This document shows positions 21,443 through 29,833 of a stretch of 64,000 bases of DNA, piece by piece. The notes under the pieces were generated by a model, which was not told where the DNA came from, made no database searches, and saw only the letters and a program-made list of their open reading frames with translations. The stretch is from Nemertoderma westbladi. Its lineage: Eukaryota > Xenacoelomorpha > Nemertodermatida > Nemertodermatidae. Each line of letters begins with the position of its first letter. The stretch's first letter is position 1. Location: positions 20,503 through 84,502 of the forward strand of contig JAUCBJ010007883.1 of NCBI GenBank assembly GCA_032718475.1, written 5' to 3'. A program made the position numbers and the translations under genes.

Positions 21443-22985
21443 CAACTAATTGATCCCCAACCAATAGACTTCCAGCACTAATAGATACCCAACCAATAGA
21501 CTTCCGGCACTAATTGATCCCCAACCAATAGACTTCCGGCACTAATTGATACCCAACCAATAGACTTCCAGCACTAATTGATCCCCAACCAATGGACTTC
21601 CAGCACTAATTGATCCCCAACCAATGGACTTCCAGCACTAATTGATCCCCAACCAATAGACTTCCAGCACTAATTGATCCCCAACCAATAGACTTCCGGC
21701 ACTAATTGATACCCAACCAATAGACTTCCGGCACTAATTGATACCCAACCAATAGACTTCCAGCACTAATTGATACCCAAACAATGGACTTCCAGCACTA
21801 ATTGATACCCAACCAATAGACTTCCGGCACTAATTGATACCCAACCAATAGACTTCCAGCACTAATTGATACCAACCAATAGACTTCCGGCACTAATTGA
21901 TCCCCAACCAATAGACTTCCAGCACTAATTGATACCAACCAATAGACTTCCGGCACTAATTGATCCCCAACCATTAGACTTCCAGCACTAATTGATACCC
22001 AAACAATGGACTTCCAGCACTAATTGATCCCCAACCAATAGACTTCCGGCACTAATTGATACCCAACCAATAGACTTCCAGCACTAATTGATACCAACCA
22101 ATAGACTTCCGGCACTAATTGATCCCCAACCAATAGACTTCCAGCACTAATTGATCCCCAACCAATAGACTTCCGGCACTAATTGATACCCAACCAATAG
22201 ACTTCCGGCACTAATTGATCCCCAACCAATAGACTTCCAGCACTAATTGATACCCAAACAATAGACTTCCGGCACTAATTGATACCCAACCAATAGACTT
22301 CCAGCACTAATTGATCCCCAACCAATAGACTTCCGGCACTAATTGATCCCCAACCAATAGACTTCCAGCACTAATTGATACCCAAACAATGGACTTCCAG
22401 CACTAATTGATACCCAACCAATAGACTTCCGGCACTAATTGATACCCAACCAATAGACTTCCAGCACTAATTGATCCCCAACCAATGGACTTCCAGCACT
22501 AATTGATACCCAACCAATGGACTTCCGGCACTAATTGATCCCCAACCAATAGACTTCCAGCACTAATTGATCCCCAACCAATAGACTTCCAGCACTAATT
22601 GATCCCCAACCAATAGACTTCCAGCACTAATTGATCCCCAACCAATGGACTTCCAGCACTAATTGATACCCAACCAATGGACTTCCGGCACTAATTGATC
22701 CCCAACCAATAGACTTCCGGCACTAATTGATCCCCAACCAATGGACTTCCGGCACTAATTGATCCCCAACCAATGGACTTCCGGCACTAATTGATCCCCA
22801 ACCAATAGACTTCCAGCTCCAATTGATCCCCAACCAATAGACTTCCAGCACTAATTGATACCCAACCAATAGACTTCCAGCACTAATTGATCCCCAACCA
22901 ATAGACTTCCAGCACTAATTGATCCCCAACCAATAGACTTCCGGCACTAATTGATCCCCAACCAATAGACTTCCAGCACTAATAG
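21443..22985. repeat. 32-bp minisatellite array next to ABCB6
   Basis: About 48 units of 32 bp built on CCAATAGACTTCCAGCAC and TAATTGATCCCCAA. Units alternate at a few diagnostic positions (ATAGA/ATGGA, CCAGC/CCGGC, ATCCC/ATACC), and some units are one base short (GATACCAACC). Homogeneity is high, so the array is young or actively homogenised. It ends 10 bp from the ABCB6 stop codon, so it lies in that gene's 3' UTR or downstream flank. Confidence 0.95.
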
Positions 22986-22995
22986 AATCTCCGTC

Positions 22996-25900
22996 TTACC
23001 TTATAAGTTTATCACTCCCGGAACTCTCGTCTAACAAGGCCCCCTCACCCCCGACATCCGACTGCTGTTGCCGCCACATATCGGCGTACACACCGTCGGC
23101 TCGCAGCAGCTCGGCGTGGCAACCCCGCTCCGTAATCTCCCCGTCCTGCAGCACGAGGATCTGATCCGCGGATTGGATCGTCGACAAGCGATGCGCCACG
23201 ATCAACGAGGTCCGATCGGCGCAGATCCGGTTGAGACTCGCCTGGATGTTCCGCTCGGTTTTGGTGTCGAGGGCCGAAGTCGCTTCGTCCAGTAGGACAA
23301 TCTGCGGCGCTTTCAGCAGCGTCCGCGCGATCGCTACGCGCTGCTTCTCGCCTCCGGACAGTTTCAACCCCCGCTCCCCGACCGCGGTTTCGTACCCGTC
23401 CGGGAATCCTTCGATCCGACTGTGGATATCCGCCGCCTTGGCGGCTTCCACAACTTCCTCCTCTGAGGAGGTCACCTTCCCGTAGCGGATGTTGGCTCGG
23501 ATATCGTTATTGAAGAGGACGGTATCCTGGGGCACCACTCCGATGGACTGCCGCAGCGAGGTCTGCCGGACGCGCGAGATATCCTGCCCGTCGATCGTGA
23601 TACTCCCGGAATTTACGTCGAAGAAGCGGAATATGAGGCGGATGATGGTGGACTTTCCGGAGCCGGAAGGCCCGACCACTGCGACCGATCGACCGGCCGG
23701 AACCACGAAGTTGATCCCTCGTAGGATCGATTTATCGGGTCGGTAGTTGAAACAAACATCGTTGAAACGGATCTCCCCCTGGCTGATTAACAGCTCAGGG
23801 GCGTCGGGAATGTCTGTGACCTCCTGGCTCTCCTTGAGGAGGGAGAACATATTCTCCATGTCAATAAATGCATTCTGGAGCACCTGTGGTGGATAAAATG
23901 TAATGTTTGATAAATATACGATACCGTAACTATGGTAATAAATATGTGTATCGTTACTCCTTGTACAACGTTGCGGTGGTTGCTGCAACACAAATAGAAT
24001 ACATTACATGCACAACGAAAAGTTATGGTAAAAAGAAAAGTTAAGTTATCGGTGACAGTGAAACACGAAATGCCGGAGGCCATCACCGACCACCAGCGCG
24101 ATCCTCTCTCTTGGCAGTTACCTGTAAGGTAGGGAGGACGTCGCACTGAACCCAATGGCGAACACTCCATAACTACCCAATCCTTTCTTTACACTTAAAG
24201 CCGAAGCCAGGTTCGAATTGTTCTGCTGGGTTTGCGATAGCACTATTGTTTAAAGTGTCTTGCTTAGGGACTCAAAGTGCTAAATTTGTACAGCCTTTAG
24301 TTGGATTTGAACCTGCGTCGCTAAACAATATTGTGAAAGCAGATCAGCCGCAGTATCCACTCGGATCTTGCGCTCGCTGCAAATAAGTTTGTTAATTATT
24401 CGTTTTCGATTCATAATAATTTTGGTATTTCTTCATTTATTTTTTATTCATTAAATTTAAAAGTTACAGAGGCAGGCTTATCTAACCAAAACAATAAACG
24501 GCCACTTTACCAATTGAGGGAGAGGAGCAGGTTGCAGAGACGGGCTTTTATAACCAAAACAATAAACCATCATATCAGTAGTCACTCTATAACCAAAAAA
24601 ATTAGGCAGTCAAGCAATAGGTACCGCCCCCTACTGCTACCGGTATGCAGCTGTAGAAACGGTTGAAACAACGGTCCCCAAAGTAACAAGACCCCATCAA
24701 TCATATATAAATATAGGCAGGATTATAAATAAAGCGTTCCGTCATAGGAAAATTTATAATCGTAAACCACGGGAACTCGACATAATTAAGGCAAGATTTG
24801 TTAAACGCCTGCTAGGACCGACAAAAACTACCTCAGCTACAATGGTTCTCAGAGCCGTAAATGAAAAAACATTCTGTGAGGACATTATTGATAAAACACC
24901 GAACGTCTTCAAACTCGAAATAATTGAAGACTACATATAAACCAGGGCTTCTTAAATGGACCGGCGTTTATAAATTCCTCTTGGAAAGGAGCTCTCCTAC
25001 AGATCCGCCATATCATAACTAGAACTACGGCCCATCGTTGGCACTCCAACTTATGCACAAACTCTGAACCATTCCACGATCGATCGGATCAGTGTTTATG
25101 CGGGTTTTGCGGCGGCTCAGCCCATCACCTGCCCCACGTGCTAGACTGCCCCAATCAATCATTATCAAATTCTGTGAAATTTTAAAGTCTATTTCAACGT
25201 GATATTTTTAAACTATGTTGTTTTAATTAAAATTTTATTTATTGCGATTAAACACTCATTTACGCAGATCATGGGGTGTATATATTAAAAATAAATAAAT
25301 AACCTGGTAGATGGTGCCGAAAAAGTTGAGCGGAACGTAGAGTTGAATGATATAAGTAGAGAATAGGACGTAGTCTCCTGAACTCATTGTGCGGTCTACA
25401 ACGTAATGGGCACAGAGGAGAGCCCCACCGAGGAGACCGATGTTAACGATGATGCTCTGGGTCGTGTTTAGGATAACCAGGGAGTACTGACTCTTCCATT
25501 CGCATTCCTGGTAGTTGAGAATCTGTTTGTTGTAGATATCGACTTCGTAATCCTCGGCGCCGTAGTATTTAACGGTCTCGAAATTAAGGAGGGAGTCGAT
25601 TGCTTTAGATTTAGTAGCGTTGTCTTTCTCGTTCATGGCACGGCGGAATTTAGTCCGCCATTCGGTTATAGTGATAGTGGCGACCAGATAGATAACCATC
25701 ACAGTGAGCACAATGAGTCCGAAGTAAATATTGAAGGCGACCATGAAGTAGACGACAGCGATGATGATGTCGGCGATGGTTGGGACGATGTTGAAGGTGA
25801 GATACTGGAGCACTGAGTTGATGGAGGTAGTCCCGCGGTCCATAACGCGGATTACCTCGCCAGTTTTACGACCGAGGTGCCATCTGAGGGAGAGGGCGTG

Positions 25901-26998
25901 GAGGTGGGAGAAGAGTCGAACCGAGATGGATCGGGAGGTATTCTGTTGGACCTTGATGAATAGGAGGGCGCGGGCGCTGTTGAGAAGACCTGCGGAGCCA
26001 CTGCCCTGGAGCAAACGGAAGAGAACGTAATAAATGATGACGGCGAAAGGGATTAGTGTCGGGTAATTGTTGTCAGGGCCGATTGATAGTTGGTCGACGA
26101 TCTTCTTGTAGAAGATGGGGATGAAGACGTTGACAACCCGACCGGCAGCGAGGACGACATAGCAGAGGAACATGTAGAGCTGCAGACGGGGTTTACCTTG
26201 GGGCCACAAGTACGGGAAGAGGATGCCAATCTTACGGGAGAAATTTGCCCAGGTTGAGCCGGTCTCAGGCCTTCCGACTTCCAATAAGGATTGGGAAGCT
26301 TCTTCTGTGTCATCTTCGTCCCGCGGTCGCCATGCGAAGCCTGGGCCCTTGAGGCTGACCACGAACAGCACAAACAACACGACAAGCTTAGCTAACCATA
26401 GGCCAAAGAAGGTAACATCGTTATCGGATGATAAGGGCCACCACCAATGGGGACTCAGCCATGAAATCAGCGGGCAAATCTCCAAAACTACGGCCAGAGC
26501 CCAGAATAAGTGAAGGAGGCAGCTGTGCCTAGGTTTACGGTAACTGTTGCGGCGGCGTTTAACGTCGTGGAAAATTAAAATGACGGAGAATATATAAGCG
26601 GTGGATTCAGTGATAGCATCGAAGACCACGTACATGGGGTGGTAGCCAGCCATCTCTATGAGAACAATCACCTTGGCGACAACCAATAGAAGGGAGATTA
26701 CAGTGAGAAGCAGCTGTAGGCGGTATAAAAAGGGATGTTGGGGGGCCCGAGAGGACCGCAACCTGGAGAGGTAGCTGGGGTCTCTGGGGCGGCCCCCACA
26801 TACAGCGGAGGAACAAACCCGGCAAACAACGTCCACGAGGACAATAGCCAATAAGATAGCTGGAAAGAAGGTGTAATAGAAACAAAGGGAGATCCCGCTG
26901 TCCAACCATACCGTGCTAATGTTAACGTTGGCAGGGCAATAGTGTTTGGCTGATATGTTAGTAGCATTGTGGATATCTTCTGAAAATATTTCTATCAT
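22996..26998 (-). CDS. ABCB6: ABCB6-type ABC transporter (two exons)
   Basis: Exon 1 is 26998-25304 (565 codons, ATG at 26996-26998) and exon 2 is 23883-22996, joined in phase 0 for an 860-residue protein; human ABCB6 has 842. The N-terminal ~240 residues hold several membrane segments typical of the ABCB6/HMT1 extension. They are followed by the ABC membrane domain ([67 protein letters not shown]). The nucleotide-binding domain has Walker [10 protein letters not shown] (636-644), PQDTVLF (Q-loop), signature LSGGEKQR (740-747), Walker [11 protein letters not shown] (E765) and the H-loop histidine at 796. By family it exports porphyrins or related substrates across mitochondrial, lysosomal or plasma membranes. 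All catalytic residues are present. The stop codon overlaps a good splice-donor match (see findings). Confidence 0.95.
24040..24383. repeat. Dispersed repeat family A with tRNA-like head
   Basis: Matches 19158-19405 over its first ~200 bp. At its right end the minus strand carries an A-box-like AGATCCGAGTGG (24357-24368) and a B-box GGTTCAAATCC (24303-24313), the layout of a tRNA-derived SINE promoter. It lies in the ABCB6 intron, and its internal promoter points in the same direction as that gene. Confidence 0.65.
24700..25170 (+). pseudogene. LINE remnant with CCHC-like C-terminus
   Basis: The plus strand near 24965-25155 reads [30 protein letters not shown] and [10 protein letters not shown] followed by [11 protein letters not shown]. 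This resembles the cysteine-histidine motif at the end of some non-LTR retrotransposon ORF2 proteins. Flanking frames are broken. The family is uncertain. Confidence 0.45.
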
Positions 26999-27310
26999 AT
27001 TGAATTGCGGTGCATTATCCTGTTATCAAATTATTATTAATAATAGTCAATATCTGAATAGAGATATAACCGGATATATTCTATACCATATGTTCTATAA
27101 TATATATTATATCTGAAATATTAGTTGTCACACATTTTACTGTTAGTTCAAAAGGCCAACAGTCCAGCAGTCTACATAGTACCGGTACTGTATCCGTAAC
27201 CGTACATCATACACCCATATACTGACAAGACTGATACCTATATCAGTATATACTGATATATTGGTAGTAACAATGTGTTGGCAAGCTGTATTTTTCGAGG
27301 TGTTTGTTAT
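26999..27310. promoter_or_regulatory. Region upstream of ABCB6
   Basis: AT-rich sequence with several ATAT runs and one TACCGGTA near 27180. It should contain the ABCB6 promoter (minus strand). No distinct motif was identified. Confidence 0.4.
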
Positions 27311-27315
27311 TATAC

Positions 27316-27584
27316 ATTTATTATAGGAAGGGATCTAGGGGTCTAGGAATCCGACACCACGCTGATGAGACCCAGTAAGGTCGAAACGCGTACGTGGATT
27401 GGAGAGATATGAGATATTAATTTCAAGAAAAATTACGCGATTCTTAAATTTGTACACTACCCGGCTAAAAAGTACGCATGTGATGGGATTAGTCCTACAA
27501 TTGCGCCAATAAAAGATAAGTTATTTTCGGTAAAATAAACTTATCATTCGAGGTAAAGACCCCTAGATCCCTTCCTATAATAAA
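27316..27584 (+). mobile_element. Inverted-repeat element carrying a hammerhead ribozyme
   Basis: A roughly 269-bp element with about 28 bp of perfect inverted terminal repeat (left TTTATTATAGGAAGGGATCT and on through AGGGGTCT; right its complement). It is flanked by TATAC on both sides (27311-27315 and 27585-27589). It is non-coding. A type I hammerhead ribozyme lies just inside the left repeat. A second hairpin lies near the right end, GATAAGTTATTTT (27515-27527) against AAAATAAACTTATC (27532-27545). The RNA could close on itself through the terminal repeats. Small ribozyme-bearing elements called retrozymes, and Penelope-like elements, carry such hammerheads; a terminal-inverted-repeat carrier would be less usual. 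Confidence 0.8.
27343..27403 (+). ncRNA. Type I hammerhead ribozyme
   Basis: All core elements are present in order. Stem I 5' strand CCACG (27357-27361); CTGATGA (27362-27368); stem II GACC/GGTC around loop CAGTAA (27369-27382); GAAA (27383-27386); a stem III half-site ACGCGT (27386-27391); cleavage nucleotide A27392; stem I 3' strand CGTGG (27393-27397). An internal loop (GACA/ATT) and an outer TCC/GGA helix extend stem I, where natural hammerheads place their loop-loop contact. Predicted cleavage is between 27392 and 27393. Stem III within one molecule would have only 2 bp and no proper loop, but ACGCGT is self-complementary, so two copies could form a 6-bp shared stem III, as in dimeric hammerheads. 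Activity is untested. Confidence 0.85.
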
Positions 27585-27657
27585 TATACTGATATAGGCC
27601 TACCGGGTAAGTGATCAGCCTATTGAATCATGACAAAATACCGGTTGCCGGTGCCAG

Positions 27658-27862
27658 TCCACGGTTCGCCCAACAATCCCGGATGGGTCCACGGTTCGCC
27701 CAACAATCCCGGATGGGTCCACGGTTCGCCCAACTATCCAGGAGGGGTCCACGGTTCGCCCAACAATCCAGGATGGGTCCACGGTTCGCCCAACAATCCC
27801 GGATGGGTCCATGGTTCGCCCAACAATCCCGGATGGGTCCACGGTACGCCCAACAATCCCAG
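27658..27862 (+). repeat. 30-bp repeats in the LINE 5' region
   Basis: About seven tandem 30-bp units (GGTTCGCCCAACAATCCCGG plus ATGGGTCCAC) run into the start of ORF1. All three plus frames stay open because 30 is a multiple of three. In the ORF1 frame each unit reads STVRPTIPDG. Tandem 5' monomers act as promoters in some LINEs, so they may be regulatory, coding or both. Confidence 0.9.
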
Positions 27863-29385
27863 TCCCTGAATCCCCTGAGTCCCAGAATCATCCTATAACT
27901 ACTGATGCAGATAACTGCCAGGAAAACTCACCGAGACCTTCCTCACCCCCATACACAACGGTGCGAAACGCGAAAAGGGATAAACCAAGAGTCCTAATAT
28001 TTATGGACAGCAATCGACGGTTTATACGTACAAGACAAATCGACATAACAGCAAAGATGATTCCTACAGGTAATTCTCAAGATCTTATTGATAGAATGTA
28101 CTCATCCGCTAAATTCGACAGTAATGTTACCAAAATATATATCCACACAGGAACAAATGAAGTTGACCCTATCAACAGATCTACAAGGCCTATATGTAAA
28201 AACATCGAAACTGCAATCGGAGTAGCAAAACAAACCTGGCCTAATTGTCAAATAGTTGTTTCTTCCATTCTTCCACGAACTGATATCGATGTTACCAATA
28301 TCAATAACAACCTCAGAATCTCATGTAGGAAATTAAAAGTCACGTTAGCATCCCACACGACGATAAACAGATCCCATCTGTATGACGATAGACATATTTC
28401 ACTAAGAAATATAAAGATCCTTGCTAAGTCCATAAAGGACTTTCTTCACCGTAATATTATTGTTACCGACCACTCGGTAAACTTCGGTAAACAACTTCGG
28501 TACCCCGACACCACCCCGGCTCGGTACCCCGACACCAACCCGGCTCGGTACCCCGACACCAACCCGGCTCGGTACCCCGACACCAACCCGGCTCGGTACC
28601 CCGACACCAACCCGGCTCGGTGCCCCGACACCAACCCGGCTCGGTACCCTGACACCAACCCGGCTCGGTACCCCGACACCAACCCGGCTCGGTACCCTGA
28701 CACCAACCCGGCTCGGTACCCCGACACCAACCCGGCTCGGTGCCCCGACACCAACCCGGCTCGGTGCCCCGACACCAACCCGGCTCGGTACCCTGACACC
28801 AACCCGGCTCGGTACCCCGACACCAACCCGGCTCGTTGCCCCGACACCAACCCGGCTCGGTACCCTGACACCAACCCGGCTCGGTACCCCGACACCAACC
28901 CGGCTCGGTACCCTGACACCAACCCGGCTCGGTACCCCGACACCAACCCGGCTCGGTACCCCGACACCAACCCGGCTCGGTACCCCGACACCAACCCGGC
29001 TCGGTACCCCGACACCAACCCGGCTCGGTACCCCGACACCAACCCGGCTCGGTACCCCGACACCAACCCGGCTCGGTACCCCGACACCAACCCGGCTCGG
29101 TACCCCGACACCAACCCGGCTCGGTACCCCGACACCAACCCGGCTCGGTACCCCGACACCAACCCGGCTCGGTACCCCGACACCAACCCGGCTCGGTACC
29201 CCGACACCAACCCGGCTCGGTACCCTGACACCATCCCGGCTCGGTACCCCGACATAAACCCGGCTCGGTACCCCGACACCATCCCGGCTCAGTGCCATGA
29301 GGTACCTGAAGAGAAGGTTCTCCTTAAGTACAACAGACCAGTAGTAGATGCTTTTATTTCGTTACTGCGAGCTATAAATATATGA
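27811..29385 (+). CDS. LINE ORF1: SGNH-hydrolase-like protein with 8-residue repeats
   Basis: A 524-residue frame from the ATG at 27811; the frame is open back to 27634 without another ATG, so the start is uncertain. Residues 58-212 resemble the SGNH/esterase domain found in ORF1 of many CR1/L2-group elements: RVLIFMDSNRRF (Ser67), YIHTGTNEVDP (Asn116) and LYDDRHIS (Asp192/His195). The usual GDS motif is MDS here. Residues 230-493 are 33 tandem copies of RYPDTNPA, with C replacing Y in a few and T or I at the sixth position at the edges. A 31-residue tail follows. By family, ORF1 binds the element RNA in a ribonucleoprotein. The repeat block has no known function and is proline-rich and likely disordered. 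ORF2 follows after 127 bp. Confidence 0.85.
   Translation: MVRPTIPDGSTVRPTIPVPESPESQNHPITTDADNCQENSPRPSSPPYTTVRNAKRDKPRVLIFMDSNRRFIRTRQIDITAKMIPTGNSQDLIDRMYSSAKFDSNVTKIYIHTGTNEVDPINRSTRPICKNIETAIGVAKQTWPNCQIVVSSILPRTDIDVTNINNNLRISCRKLKVTLASHTTINRSHLYDDRHISLRNIKILAKSIKDFLHRNIIVTDHSVNFGKQLRYPDTTPARYPDTNPARYPDTNPARYPDTNPARYPDTNPARCPDTNPARYPDTNPARYPDTNPARYPDTNPARYPDTNPARCPDTNPARCPDTNPARYPDTNPARYPDTNPARCPDTNPARYPDTNPARYPDTNPARYPDTNPARYPDTNPARYPDTNPARYPDTNPARYPDTNPARYPDTNPARYPDTNPARYPDTNPARYPDTNPARYPDTNPARYPDTNPARYPDTNPARYPDTNPARYPDTIPARYPDINPARYPDTIPAQCHEVPEEKVLLKYNRPVVDAFISLLRAINI
28498..29289 (+). repeat. 24-bp coding minisatellite in ORF1
   Basis: 33 units of 24 bp (CGGTACCCCGACACCAACCC GGCT). 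Variation is almost confined to TAC/TGC (Tyr/Cys) and CCC/CCT. The 3' half is more uniform than the 5' half, suggesting recent expansion there. The length preserves frame, and every unit contains a KpnI-type GGTACC unless mutated. Confidence 0.95.
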
Positions 29386-29833
29386 ATAATAATAATCTTT
29401 AACATTTTTACAAAGAACCATTGAACCATGTAATAACCATAACCAACCGTAATAACTAACATATCACTAAACTATTTCATTCAAGTGCGGAATAATTTTA
29501 ATATGCATAATATTGTCATTATGTTTTAATTATAATATTTTTAATAAATCTAACGCCAGAGCACAAAGCGAAGCAGCGACAGAAGTATATAGAGATAAAC
29601 CAAACTTAAAACATTTATTATGTAATTTCAACGCCAGTGCCACCCATATAGCACCTTTGTATGTACCATATAATTATAATTACCGTGCCTTACTTACGAA
29701 TTGCCATGAACTTATTTACGCCATATTATTAATTCCGTTGTTCGCCAATATTCATTTATTACTATTAAAGTGCAATTTACTATATAACAGGTTAGAGCGT
29801 CCCATACTGAGTTGCCAGCAAGGGGCTTGTTAT

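Larger units (their letters stand above)
23884..25303 (-). other. ABCB6 intron
   Basis: A GT-AG intron of 1,420 bp in phase 0. The donor is CTACCAG|GTTATTT and the acceptor is CCACCACAG|GTGCTCC. The splice joins NFFGTIYQ to [13 protein letters not shown], where the human protein reads [21 protein letters not shown]. The intron contains a SINE-like repeat and a LINE remnant, which account for much of its length. It is the only intron clearly visible in the window's conserved genes. Confidence 0.85.

Noticed and set aside
26053-26909. Alternative frames inside ABCB6
   Set aside because: Shadows of the ABCB6 exon, which matches the family residue by residue.
28402-29298. Antisense frames of 298 and 278 codons opposite ORF1
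   Set aside because: Produced by the 24-bp periodic repeat, which keeps several frames open. The sense frame has the SGNH domain and connects to the LINE.
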